From the NCBI RefSeq assembly GCF_019703515.2, contig NC_059374.1, positions 16,809,095 through 16,873,094 of the forward strand: 64,000 bases of DNA, in the 5' to 3' direction. Below the pieces are notes generated by a model. The model saw only the letters and a list, made by a program, of their open reading frames with translations. It had not been told where the DNA came from and ran no database searches. The stretch comes from Myxocyprinus asiaticus (lineage: Eukaryota; Chordata; Actinopteri; Cypriniformes; Catostomidae). Shown piece after piece: positions 43,140 to 54,643 of the stretch. The first letter of the stretch is position 1, and the number at the start of each line of letters is the position of its first letter. Both the position numbers and the translations under genes were made by a program.

Positions 43140-43342
43140 GCTCGGCTCCGAAGAGAAAATCTGAATGAGTGGTTGCATACCAGCTCTTTTTATACCCGTA
43201 TGTCCGGGAGAGTGGCGTGCAAATTCCACTCGCCAATTCTCATTGGCCTTTTTTAAAAAAAGCAGAGGTGTTTGGGGCTCCCAAGAATGACCCCTAGTGT
43301 CACTACATCGACACAACGTCGAGTGAGTGACAGATAGGGAAC
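43140..43342 (-). repeat. DIRS 5' inverted terminal repeat, copy 3
   Basis: On the minus strand it begins GTTCCCTATCTGTCACTCAC, continues with GTCGATGTAGTGACACTAGG, the CCAATGAGAATTGGCGAG core and the TATA box, then runs into the leader. It lacks the outer hairpin arm found at the 3' end. Confidence 0.85.
43186..43194 (-). promoter_or_regulatory. TATA box of DIRS 5' terminal repeat, copy 3
   Basis: TATAAAAAG on the minus strand (one base changed from TATAAAAGG), about 280 bases upstream of the gag ATG. Confidence 0.55.
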
Positions 43343-43862
43343 GGATGGCTACCGCGATTAAATAAATCACAAACAGTGGCCATTAATTTGTTCTCTGTGC
43401 ACTTGGCGATGTGCATGACACCAGATATTTGTGTTGGCACTCCTGGAAGTGTCATATTTGCAGTATCGGATCTGTGCAGGTATGCCGTTAAGATCAATCC
43501 ATAATCACGAACAATAAATTGGCTTTTGAGGATGTATACCTTGTCATCATGATTAACACAGGCTAACGATTGGGGTAACTTCTGTCATATGACACTACAT
43601 TTTTGCGTTAATGCCAATTGTTTCGACAAAAACTGTTTCCAAACCAGTTTTTCGTGACAACTGAAGTATCAACATAGAGTTTATGCACTAGAGTTAAACA
43701 GAAAAATGTTATGTCGACGCTTGTGAAATTTTAGCGATAATTTGTGTTTCCATCAGCTTTATTTTGATGAGCGAAAACTTTTTCACCAAAAAATCTTTGG
43801 ATGGAAACGTAGTTACTGTTTTCAAATGTATCCGGATTAATGTGGACGTAGCCTAGTTATCC

Positions 43863-46800
43863 GTCGGGAGCCTAGTTATCCTTTTTTGTTGTTGTCCTAA
43901 CTTTGAAAACATGTAATTCTGGTTCTGTTCACTCTGCCTCACTTTGAAAAGTCTCAATTATTCCACTAGGTGGCAGAAAGCACTAGAAAAAAAGATTTTT
44001 TTCTCTAGCACATTCCATAACAATATACAGATCTGAAATGTAGGTGGCGCTCTAACGCATTTTAGACCTCACAGATGTGGTTGTCCATAGACATCCAATC
44101 TAATTTTCAAGCACCACCCTTATTGTTTTATTGAATATCTTAGCCTCTGAGTGGACTAGAAGCTCAAAGCTGAGATCGTCCCCTTTATGATGATATATAA
44201 CATTTAATCATCAATAGTTGAAAACATATTTTCTGATGATTTGATTTGCATGCTTTTTCTTCTAGACTGCATATTTTGTTCTGGACATCTAAGATATTAT
44301 ATTGGATTATTCAGCCATGTAAACTCACAGAGAAGAAAAAAATGGCTCATTTTTTATTTAGAAAACTCTGTAAGGTAAAAGCAGATAAAAAGTTTTTGGC
44401 TACTTGGGGCTTACAGCAGCAGTTATTGGAGCATAAAAGATACATTTGTATTTGATGACTTACAGAAATCATATTTCACTTTGTGATTCTTTTGAAAATC
44501 TTTCAAACTGTGGTATTAGGGCAACAAAATTAACACTCTCATTCATGAGAGTGAGAGCTTTCATTTGATATATGACTTGTCCATTTATGTGCTATGTGAA
44601 TGACTTTTGTTTTCATATAAATATTTCTACCCCATTACCTCTAGAGTGCCCTAATTTTCAACACAAATGATTTGAGGCCTTATTTTGTTATTTTCAGTAT
44701 CATAAATGGAGAAGTGATGATCTCCAGATATCTCTGAAAAGATCAGATTCTAAGCTTTCAAATGATACTTCATATGTCTGACTCATGTATACAGAGTCTT
44801 TAACGTTTTAAGCGTAAACTTTTTGTGTGATATTGCGCCCCCTTTGTGTTTAAGGGGTTTTAAGTGCCAAAGCTGATACGTGCTTTACCCGGGCAGGTTC
44901 ACATTTCTGTGAGGCAGCGAACGCAAGTCTTGTCATGTTTGTAGAGTACACTGCCTCGTTTTTTTACCCTCTTTGGGATGATTTGGTTTTTAAATGGTTT
45001 AGCATTGAACTTGTTGAATTATATTATGTTATTATGCACACAAGAGCAACAGGGAAAAACTTTGGCTTACCGTTTATCAAGCGTTGAAACGTTGCCGTAT
45101 AAAAAAGAACCTGGAATCATGTGTAACATTGTAATATTCACATGAATTCATTTTTGCAACCCAAATCTTTTTAGAACATCAAAACTTTATGACCCCTGCG
45201 CTAATTTTTTTTTTTTAACTTGACATGGTTTATAAAAAGGTTTGCGGTTCATTCGAGATGCTAAAAAAAGAGTGAGATGCGGCACAACAGTCAAAGATGT
45301 CCATTCAGATTGTTTCCATTGAAAAACAATTGAAAATCAGCACAGACACATGCAAAAAACATGTGTGAACAGCCCCTTACTAGCCCTATACTTGAAGAAC
45401 TGACCGAACCCTGCCCTAAAACCTGACAGTTTGCCGGGTCCCTTCGGGTTTGGGTCTGGTTGCAGAACTTTATTGCACATGTAGAATAACAGAACAGTGG
45501 TTTTGGTATTCTAATAGAGGAAGGAAGAATTCATGCAAATGCTTTAACAAAAATACAAGCTTTTACATTTTTGCTGTAAAACCCTTGATTTGCATGGCCC
45601 TGTTTTCTTCCATTTTAAGTACCAAACTATACCCACCCCCCCACCCCGTGGTAATCGGCATTATGCCACAGATGTTGCTGATAGAGCCTAACTTGTATAG
45701 AACCCAGAACATGCCTTTAACGTTAATGCAGTGAAATAGACCATAAGATTATAGAATGAATCAGTGATTGAATGAGCTGGTTTGAATTGCACAGATTTAT
45801 TTCCTTAAACATTAATCATATATGCCCACTTAAACCACCTGAAGTAAGATTAGCATGACAAAACAAGAGCTGTAATGTTTCCATTTACATCATGTATCAT
45901 TGTGAGGAATTCTATAGGCTCAGATCGCCCCCACACAAATCCCGAGTTTGATTCACTCCTGCTTCCCTACTCAACTGAATTAAATCAGATTAACTACGTA
46001 CCTTATGCGTTGCGAAATTCTGCTGGGTTTTGCCAAGTGGTGATTTACTAAACATTGCGATTGCTGCTCTCCATAGAAATGTTCAAAGTATAAACCTCCA
46101 TAGAGGTTAATTCATGATAAATACACTTTTGGAAGGTATCATTTTGGCACACCTCTGTCAGGCTGACAGTTACAGTACATTATAGTCATTTAAAGCTGCT
46201 AGAAGCTCAGCACGTTGGATGTTATCTCAGGACAGTTTGAGTGATAGTGGTTCCTATTCTTGAATCGTTTTACAAAAGTAATCAAAGACAGTCCTGTTGT
46301 TTGCATTTTCTAGAAGTTTGCTTGATGTCCAGTAGTGCAGCTGTAGGAACACCTGGCCTGATACTACATCACCATTTGCAGTCTCTCACAAAGCAAATGA
46401 TAGAGGCAAGATGATAGTTATTACAGCTTTCAAGGACTCATATGACAGCTACCTTTCATTTGATTACCAGCTTCTCTTGCAGTACTCCACGTATCCCCCA
46501 TTGAATCTCTGCTGCCTACGACTTCTGAATCACTCTGAAATTTTGAGAACAAGACCACAAGACAAACTTTTACACAAACATTTTAATCTGAGACATTTGA
46601 CTTGGTTAAGTTCAAGACATATACAAAAATATTTTGCTTCTCTATCATTAGAAGCTGCTTATCAATCTACTTTGGTCTGTAATACCTGGAGAGAGCTATC
46701 CATATCCTAGTAGTTGCTCAGCTGGCGCATGCTTCCATCTTTGTAATGGGCACTTTTTTTTTTTTTTTTACTAATAGAGCACAACAGTTCCCACCTACGT

Positions 46801-47135
46801 TTCTGCCGTTTTGTTTCCAGAAGTATTTTTCACATTTATTTCTTCTATAGCAATTTTGTAAAATCCTTCAAAAAATGCCAATCACAACATTTCAAACTTT
46901 GATTTGAAACAAAAATGTATCATTTATAAAATCAGACAAAAATACAAAGGTACAAGACTTTGTACTCACTGTCTTTCAGAAGGGCATGAACCACAATCTC
47001 ATGAAGCATTGCCAGTGACGTAATCTAATTTAAAACGATGGAAAAATATAAAACTATTGATTTAAATTTGTTTATTATAAGTATAGAAGTAATATATTTT
47101 AATTTAATTAATACAATATTCAGACTTTACAAATA
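43863..47135. other. unassigned DNA, about 3.3 kb
   Basis: No coding match. GCCTAGTTATCC is repeated at 43851-43862 and 43870-43881. A long AT-rich part (44100-44900) reads like an old dispersed repeat, but I cannot name it. Open frames up to 99 codons (46411-46710) have no recognisable domain. T-runs lie at 45209-45218 and 46757-46770. Confidence 0.4.
43963..43976 (+). promoter_or_regulatory. CTCF-like motif
   Basis: CCACTAGGTGGCAG matches the vertebrate CTCF core pattern. Single motif; occupancy unknown. Confidence 0.35.
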
Positions 47136-47137
47136 TA

Positions 47138-48465
47138 CACAGATGAGCCAAAACATTATGACCACTCACAGGTGAAGCAAATAGCGTTGATCATCTCCTA
47201 TATAGGCCACATGTCAAGGTCTCGGTAGATTAGATGATAAGCGAACAATCAGTTCTCGTTGTCAACGTGTTGAATGCAGGAGAAATGGGCAGGAGTAAAG
47301 ACCTGAGCGACTTTCACAAGGGCCAAATTGTTATGGCCAGATGACTGGGTCGGAGCATCTTTGAAATGGCAAGGCTTGTAGGGTGCTCCATGTCAGCAGT
47401 GGTGAGTACCTACTGACAGTGGTCTGAGGAGGGACAAACCACAAACCGGTGACAGGGTGTTGAGCGCCCAAGGCTCATTGATGCATGAGAGCAACGAAGG
47501 CTATCCCGTCTGGTCTGAACCAACAGAAGGTCTACTGTGGCACAAGTCACAGAAAATGTTAATAATGGTTATGGGAGGAATGTGTCACAACACACAGTGC
47601 ATCGCACCCTGCTGCGTATGGGGCTGCGTAGCCGCAGACTGGTCAGAGTGCCCATGATGACCTCTGTCCACTAACAAAAGCACCTACAATGGGCACGTGA
47701 GCATCAGAACTGGACCTTGGAGCAGTGGAAGAAGGTCACCTGGTCCGATGAGTCCTGTTTTCTTTTACATCACGTGGACAGCCATGTATGTTTATGCTAC
47801 TGCACACTGACATGGTTTTAAAGCTATTATTATCCAATGTCTTAAAATGCACATATGTCAGTCAGGGAAATCAATATTTTTCGCCCCCCAACCCCATTAG
47901 CAAACTTAGTTTTTGGACCTCTGTATTTTTTTAAACCCTGCATACGGCCATGACTGTGGGAAGATGACAAGCCGGTGGAGGGAGTGTGATGCTCTGGGCA
48001 AAGTTCTGCTGGGAAACCCTGGGTCTGGCCATTCATTTGGAAGTCAATTTGACACGTGCCACCTACCTAAACATCGTTGCAGACCAGGTACACACCTTCA
48101 TGGCAATGATATTCCCTGATGGCAGTGGCATCTTTCAGCAGGATAATGCGCCCTGCCACACTGCACACTTTGTTCAGGAATGGTTTGAGGAACATGATGA
48201 AAAGTGTTGCCCTGGCCTCCAAATTCCCCAGATCTCAATCCAATTGAGCATCTGTGGGATGTGCTGGACCAACAAGTCCGATCCATGGCGGCTCCACCTC
48301 ACAACATACAGGACTTGAAGGATCTGCTGCTAATGTCTTGGTGCCAGATACCACAGGACACCTTCAGGGGTCTTGTAGAGTCCATGCCTCGGCGGGTGTT
48401 TTGGCAGCACGTGGAGGACCAACAGCTTATTAGGCAGGTGGTCATAATGTTTTGGCTCATCAGTG
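47138..48465 (+). mobile_element. Tc1/mariner-type element with insertion or rearrangement
   Basis: Terminal inverted repeats GATGAGCCAAAACATTATGA (left, 47142) and its complement at the right, flanked by TA (47136-47137 and 48466-48467). A transposase relic fills the inside. A stretch at about 47785-47945 does not fit the transposase and replaces part of it. Confidence 0.87.
47285..48460 (+). pseudogene. Tc1-type transposase relic
   Basis: DD34E transposase that would bind the terminal repeats and cut out the element. ATG at 47285 (MGRSKDLSDFHKGQIVMAR) is followed by at least five stops through the helix-turn-helix part. TWSDESCF holds the first Asp, QQDNAPCHTA the second Asp, and NSPDLNPIEHLWD the Glu. 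About 40-50 residues between the first and second Asp are replaced by unrelated sequence, and frames change near 48200. The C-terminus LVESMPRRVF is intact. Confidence 0.85.
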
Positions 48466-48467
48466 TA

Positions 48468-50818
48468 CTGTATATGTAGTTTGAGAGTGCAGGATGACCC
48501 ACTCTGTTGCGTCATTCACATTTCATCATGGAAGTGGGCACTCGGTGCAAGCTCATTTGGTGTTCTTTGTTGGTTGTGATTGTCTTACTGGTGGAGTATT
48601 TCTCTTGAACGATCATGGATAGCGTAGTTTTTCATTCCACTATTAAACACAATTTCAATAATGAAGTTGAAAAAACGGGAACTAATGGCTTCAGCAAAAG
48701 CATATCATCAATTAACAACCTCAGAGCTCACAGTAGCTCTGTCATTAATGGTTTAGAAATTATCGTTATAAATGTATTCACCTATGGAAAAATGCACGGG
48801 ATTTGTGCTTCCGGAACTGACTGTTGCGCTCTACACTGGAAATGCAGAAAAAGACATCCTGAGAATGTTGATTATCTGATGGCACCACAAGAATGCACAT
48901 AGTCCCAAGCCCTTCACTAGTATCTACCCTTCTTGCTAGCAGTTTGTATACATAGAGTTTTCATCAGTATAATGCCATGAAAGTCTTCCCAGACTGCAAT
49001 GCTTTTGTGTTCTAGAAACTGAATATGTTGAATAAGTAGCGTAGTGTATTTGAGTCTTAAATTGTCCCCCTAGGAAGGATTATCTGAGTTTAACTGCTGT
49101 TAAATGCATAGTTGAGGATCATTGTGATCTTATCTTATTATCTTAAAGTCATGTAACTGGTGATTTAACAAGCCTTTAGCATTTCTCTTGCTATCTAAAA
49201 AATTAAGACAACTATTTTATCATTTATTAGCTTTTTGTATGTAATAGTGCCTAAAATTAATAGCTAATTTTATCTGAAAAACAAATTTAGAGTAGAAATA
49301 TTCCTCAACTGAGGATTCAAAAATGGGCTAGTATTCTCAACTGGACTAGGAATTGGATTATTCCCAATTTGAGAAACTACTGTAGTAAAAGGAATTATTA
49401 CTAATCAGTGTAGGAAGCCACCATGACAGTTGAGATAGCTGGTCCTATAAATATTTCCTCTTAAATCCTGAAATTCTCACCTGTCTTACTGTCCTGTCAT
49501 ATAAAGGCATTAAAAGTCCATAACTATGTTTTCAAGAGGGTTCCTTCGGTAGTTTGCCATTTCACTGTGTGTAATACGTGTGATGTGTGTACAGCCACTA
49601 AAATGTAAAGCGTTCCCATTTAAATGTGATACCAATAACTGTTGCTCACTTGGTAAATCCCAAGGTCAGGGGTTCAAATCCCACAGAACACACATGATGT
49701 TAAAAAAATGTATGAATGCATTGCAAGTCTGCAAATGAATATAAGTAATTTGTGGAATTCTATACAGTCCAGTAACCCTATGAACCCAGCAGTTGTTCAA
49801 CTGATTTTGATTGATCTAATTTCACTTTGAGCTACAGTATCAATACAGGGGGACCTTGCCACAAAATGCATCCAAAGCCATGCCTTCATAAAGATAAAAC
49901 ATACCTATGTTTACCTATAACAGATGAAAGACGCTCATGTAAGCATATGAATGTATTCAGATACATATAAACACACACTCACACTAAATTAAATTGACAC
50001 TACCAAAAGGCCTAGCTGTGTAAGATGCATCACAGCAGTTTTATTTGTGTAAGAGGCAATAAATCAATAAATAAAATACTGTAAAATCCAACCATTAAGA
50101 TTTCATCTGCATTCTCTCGTGGAGTCAGATCATCCAGTGTGCAATTTGATTTTCCAAAAAGTCAAGTCAAAGTAATCCTGGAATGCAATCTGTGGTCATC
50201 ATAACATATGAGAAGGAAACAAGCAATATCTTGTCTCTGCATCTTTCTCCCTCCTTTTACTGAATTTGGCCTCGAGGATGTCTTTTTATCAAAAGGAATT
50301 TGAAAAAGATTTAGAAAATAATCTGCTTTCTCCGTACCACAGTGTAGGAGTGCAGTCATGATCATAGCAGTGTTTTTAGTATGGTAGGGGAGGATACAAT
50401 GTCATCTGCCTTTTGGGCTCTCAGTTCTTGTGTTTATTTGCTGTTTTTTTCTAAGCCATGTACAAACATATTTATGTATATGTGAATACATTATATAATG
50501 TTGCAGAGAGATTTGCTTTCCCTTCACAAAGCATGACTGAATCTATTGTATTGTAGAGCATAACAGCCCTTAAAACAGCATTAACAGGTGCAGTAAATGT
50601 TTTTGGCGGTGTGTGTGGGTTATACACTGTTAACTAGAAGCAGTTTGAATGTTCTGAATCTAGAGAAAATAAATAAGCTGCACTTTCCATGAATAAGGTA
50701 TAATATAGGGATTTCTTTTCTTTTTTTTTTTTAACAAATGGTCAGTGAAAGGAGGTGCTTTACCTTCAGGAGGTCAAACCAAATATTACATGAGCTGTTT
50801 TTTGTTCTCTTCATTTAA
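48468..50818. other. unassigned DNA with a SINE remnant
   Basis: About 2.3 kb with no gene. It contains the decayed SINE at 49629-49740. Open frames up to 95 codons (48615-48902) show no family resemblance. Confidence 0.45.
49629..49740 (+). repeat. decayed tRNA-derived SINE
   Basis: TTGCTCACTTGGTAAATC is a damaged A-box region and GGGGTTCAAATCCCACAGAA the B-box region. The tail ATGAATGCATTGCAAGTCTG matches the type of 7206-7330. Confidence 0.6.
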
Positions 50819-51077
50819 TACAGGTGCATCTCAATAAATTAGAATGTCGTGGAAAAGTTCATTTATTTCAGTAATTCAACTCAAATTGTGAAACTCGTGT
50901 ATTAAATAAATTCAGTGCACACAGACTGAAGTAGTTTAAGTCTTTGGTTCTTTTAATTGTGATGATTTTGGCTCACATTTAACAAAAACCCACCAATTCT
51001 CAAAAAATGTGAATATGGTGACATGCCAATCAGCTAATCAACTCAAAACACCTGCAAAGGTTTCCTGAGCCTTCAAA

Positions 51078-52098
51078 ATGGTCTCTCAGTTTGGTTCACT
51101 AGGCTACACAATCATGGGGAAGACTGCTGATCTGACAGTTGTCCAGAAGACAATCATTGACACCCTTCACAAGGAGGGTAAGCCACAAACATTCATTGCC
51201 AAAGAAGCTGGCTGTTCACAGAGTGCTGTATCCAAGCATGTTAACAGAAAGTTGAGTGGAAGGAAAAAGTGTGGAAGAAAAAGATGCACAACCAACCAAG
51301 AGAACCGCAGCCTTATGATTGTCAAGCAAAATCGATTCAAGAATTTGGGTGAACTTCACAAGGAATGGAATGAGGCTGGGGTCAAGGCATCAAGAGCCAC
51401 CACACACAGACATGTCAAGGAATTTGGCTACAGTTGTCGTATTCCCCTTGTTAAGGCACTCCTGAACCACAGACAACGTCAGAGGGCTAAGGAGAAGAAC
51501 TGGACTGTTGCCCAGTGTTCCAAAGTCCTCTTTTCAGGTGAGAGCAAGTTTTGTATTTCATTTGGAAACCAAGGTCCTAGAGTCTGGAGGAAGGGTGGAG
51601 AAGTTCATAGCCCAAGTTGCTTGAAGTCCAGTGTTAAGTTTCCACAGTCTGTGATGATTTGGGGTGCAATGTCATCTGCTGGTGTTGGTCCATTGTGTTT
51701 TTTGAAAACCAAAGTCACTGCACCCGTTTACCAAGAAATTGGAGCACTTCATGCTTCCTTCTGCTGACCAGCTTTTTAAAGATGCTGATTTCATTTTCCA
51801 GCAGGATTTGGCACTTGCCCACACTGCCAAAAGCACCAAAAGTTGGTTAAATGACCATGGTGTTGGTGTGCTTGACTGGCCAGCAAACTCACCAGACCTG
51901 AACCCCATAGAGAATCTATGGGGTATTGTCAAGAGGAAAATGAGAAACAAGAGACCAAAAAATGCAGATGAGCTGAAGGCCACTGTCAAAGAAACCTGGG
52001 CTTCCATACCACCTCAGCAGTGCCACAAACTGATCACCTCCATGCCATGCCGAATTGAGGCAGTAATTAAAGCAAAAGGAGCCCCTACCAAGTATTGA
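51078..52098 (+). pseudogene. Tc1-type transposase, nearly intact but catalytically changed
   Basis: DD34E transposase with paired helix-turn-helix DNA-binding region (KTIIDTLHKEGKPQTFIA, AGCSQSAVSKHVNRKL), a basic linker, then the catalytic core. The likely start is the second ATG, 51114 (MGKTADLTV), as in relatives; 51078 is in frame upstream. The first catalytic Asp is Gly here (LFSGESKF, codon GGT), the second is present (IFQQDLALAHTA) and the Glu is present (NSPDLNPIENLWG). A frameshift near 51735 splits the protein in two frames; the rest to 52098 is open and ends GAPTKY. Defective on two counts. Confidence 0.93.
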
Positions 52099-52152
52099 GT
52101 ACATATACAGTAAATGAACATACTTTCCAGAAGGCCAACAATTCACAAAGGT

Positions 52153-52184
52153 GTTTTTTTTTTTTTATTTTTATTTTTTTTTAT
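52153..52184. repeat. T-rich low-complexity tract
   Basis: About 32 bases of nearly pure T between the transposase stop and the right inverted repeat. Confidence 0.85.
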
Positions 52185-52393
52185 TGGTCTTATGATGTAT
52201 TCTAGTTTTGAGATGGTGAATTGGTGGGTTTTTGTTAAATGTGAGCCAAAATCATCACAATTAAAAGAACCAAAGACTTGAACTACTTCAGTCTGTGTGC
52301 ACAATTTATTTAATACGAGTTTCACAATTTGAGTTGAATTACTGAAATAAATGAACTTTTCCACGACATTCTAATTTGAGATGCACCTGTATG

Positions 52394-52830
52394 TTTAATT
52401 TTGCATGTCTGCACTAAAAAGTTGTAACATGGAATTTTTACCTCAAGGATCTTTTTCTACTTTATCTAAGCCATAAAACTACTTCTGTTGAAGTAACCTA
52501 ATATAGTCAGGTAGATTTAGTAATGTTAAATAATATTGTTTCCCCAAGCATTTTTACCTGACAAAATATTTTTACAGTGTGATTAAAATATGGGTAATTT
52601 CTAAATACAGTTTTAAACCTTAAATTGTTTTTTCTAAAAAAAAAAAACTACATGAGAATGTAACGGCATTGCAAATTTAGCCCAAATTAAGCTATCACTC
52701 GAGGCTAGCTATTTTGGAACAAATATTGATTTTGTAATTATTGATTAGTGGTTGACTGATACTATATCACAGAGGCCAATAAATCAGCCGATATTTGGTA
52801 TTTTTAAATTTGTAAAATTAAGAAAATGGA
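52394..52830. other. unassigned AT-rich DNA
   Basis: No gene or element recognised. There is an A-run at 52637-52647. Confidence 0.45.
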
Positions 52831-52835
52831 ATGAG

Positions 52836-53155
52836 TGTAACGTTGGTGTCTAAGAATGGAAGAGGAGACGCAGGAGTGGAATATATTTTAATTACAATCA
52901 TTGGAGTAGAACATTCACTGGAGTGGAAACAAACTATTAAATGTAGCACTTCAACACGACACTTCAAGGACTGACAAATGATGAAGAAAACTACAGGGTA
53001 TTTATAAGCAAGGAAACTAATGAGGGAATGGAAGGCAGGTGCGGATGATGATGAGTAGAGAGAAGTGATTATGGCAGTGAATTCTGGGAAACGTAGTGCA
53101 GGGGAAAACTTCAAAATAAGAGTCCTTGAAGTTATGAGGAAGACAGACTGTGACA
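52836..53155 (-). mobile_element. solo LTR, gypsy-like, with perfect 5-bp target duplication
   Basis: 320 bp flanked by ATGAG on both sides (52831-52835 and 53156-53160). On the minus strand it starts TGTCACAGTC and ends AACGTTACA. It has a TATAAATA box near 53005 and a CTCCTGCGTCTCCTCTTCC stretch near the end, all typical of fish gypsy LTRs. No internal sequence. The short frames inside are not genes. Confidence 0.85.
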
Positions 53156-53160
53156 ATGAG

Positions 53161-54230
53161 ATTTACTTGTCTACCCACTATACTGTAGAAAGGATCCAAG
53201 TGATTTTACTTCTTGGTTGTCACAGTTTTAAGGAATGTTACATCTTTTGTAATGCTTTGAAAACCCATGTGGGTTGCACAAAATGTGGAACACAGCTAAA
53301 TATTTGTTAATGTTAAATGCATTAAAATTTGAAAAAAAAATAAAAATATTAATATCAGTTCAACAGATTATATCAACATTTTGATGTTTTTGTGTAATTT
53401 GAATTGTTATATACAGTTGAGAAAGTCAAGACCTCTGAGGTGGGACATATCAAAATTACCATTTAAGTGGCTGGGATACAGACATTTCATGTGTTAACTA
53501 GTTACTTTTCATGACTAATTTTTATGTTACATAATTTATTCTAGCATATAAAATTGTTTTCAGAAAATGTTTTGTGCCTCTGTTACTTTAAAAAAAATAA
53601 TGGGACACCAAAGCAAACTGTATTCGGATAGAGTACAAAGAAATGTACCTTACGACAGACTCTGACTGCTGTCTCATCTCCAGTGACTTCTTAAAGTAAC
53701 CATGTTCAGCTGAAAGTGCACTTTCACTTGTTATTGATGGCTCAAACAGCACCAATTAAAACCATTAAATGTTGGAATGCATTTAAATTGCTTGCTGATG
53801 CAGTCTGCTAGCTTCTGCAAGAACCATGTCTTTGAGATTGCAAACTCAGTGAAGAAATCAACAACAAAATTTCAATAACCATAAGGACTCATGTGCCAGA
53901 AGTCATGTGCAATGGACCTATGTTATTCATCCTGTCCATGACAATGACAGTTGGCCCACTAAGCAGAAATAAGGGGTTCATTTATAAATTATATTACTTT
54001 TTATTCAATTTCATGGTTGACATTGAGCAGTTACAGATGAGTTGCTGGCAGTGCTGCTCTCTCCGCTTGCAGTGGCAACAAGCGCTTTTCTCTTTCCCAT
54101 GTCACGAATATCACCTTTCTGCTTTTACCTTCAGTTTAGAACGAAGGCATTTGAAATGGATTCCTTTGAAAGAGTATGACACATTTGTAGTCTAGAGCAA
54201 GGCAGTGTCTCTCATTTTCTCTGTATCACA

Positions 54231-54281
<51 letters not shown>

Positions 54282-54640
54282 TTGTAAGTGAATTCCAGTT
54301 TCAGTTTAAAGGAAAATTAATCACACCATTTTCAATGGTTTGTAGAAAATTGCCAAAGACTGTGTGTGAAATGACGTGTCCAGAAGATTAGTTATTTCTG
54401 ACATGTAAGGATATATTTAGTCTCAGTCAAAGATGCATGATTTCATTAAGTCTCTCTTTGCATTTCACTAAAAGATGGGAAAAATGGATTTAAAGCTGCA
54501 TTGTGACACAGCAGGAATATGGTGACCAATAAAATGTTGAGTAAGAGAGCATTCAATGTTATTTTTCAGATGTAGAGGGATCAGAGGAGTTCAGAATCGC
54601 CTGTTAAATCTTCTGACAAGTCAATTCAGTGTGATTTATA
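53161..54640. other. unassigned DNA with a (CT)n tract
   Basis: No gene seen. A (CT)n microsatellite lies at 54234-54278. An open frame at 53893-54195 (100 codons) has no recognisable domain. Confidence 0.45.
54234..54278. repeat. (CT)n microsatellite
   Basis: More than 20 CT units, pure. Confidence 0.92.
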
Positions 54641-54643
54641 TAA

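Larger units (their letters stand above)
33314..43342 (-). mobile_element. DIRS-type retrotransposon, copy 3, interrupted by satellite DNA
   Basis: Minus-strand element with both inverted terminal repeats: 3' end at 33314-33690 and 5' end at 43140-43342. The recombinase, RNase H and RT are read from left to right in reverse; RT sequence stops at about 36834. DIRS sequence resumes at about 42385 with gag and the 5' leader. The 5.5 kb between is satellite DNA; the gag C-terminus and RT N-terminus are missing. I therefore treat the two blocks as one element, which also explains their shared orientation and that each has one terminal repeat. Confidence 0.8.
31957..43809. mobile_element. PIF/Harbinger-like element inside the hAT
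   Basis: Ends are TTTCCATCCA... (31957) and ...TGGATGGAAACG (43809), inverted repeats flanked by TAG on both sides (31954-31956 and 43810-43812). A 3-bp duplication fits PIF/Harbinger, although TAG is not the usual TWA. Both ends have a subterminal pattern of TTTCCAT / CGATAA / GCGATAA repeats. A transposase relic lies at 32330-32640. The right terminal part spans about 43480-43809. The middle is taken up by DIRS copy 3 and satellite DNA. Confidence 0.6.
31409..43854. mobile_element. hAT-type element, outermost shell of a nested array
   Basis: Left end AGGCCATGTCCACACTAAT (31409) and right end, read in reverse, AGGCTACGTCCACATTAAT are inverted repeats. They are flanked by GGTTATTC (31401-31408) and AGTTATCC (43855-43862), an 8-bp duplication with two mismatches. 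Own sequence is only about 31409-31953 and 43813-43854, non-coding. Everything between came in later as a PIF/Harbinger element and its contents. Confidence 0.7.
50821..52389 (+). mobile_element. Tc1-type element, complete ends, long terminal inverted repeats
   Basis: 1,569 bp with TA on both sides (50819-50820 and 52390-52391). Termini CAGGTGCATCTCAATAAATT and complement begin inverted repeats of about 180 bp. The transposase is nearly full length. A solo end of the same family is at 10259-10431. Confidence 0.92.

Noticed and set aside
46411..46710. 99-codon open frame as an exon
   Set aside because: No recognisable family and no conserved motif; isolated in unassigned DNA.
49640..49690. 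tRNA gene on the plus strand
   Set aside because: Only a damaged A box and a B box; the following tail matches the same SINE type.
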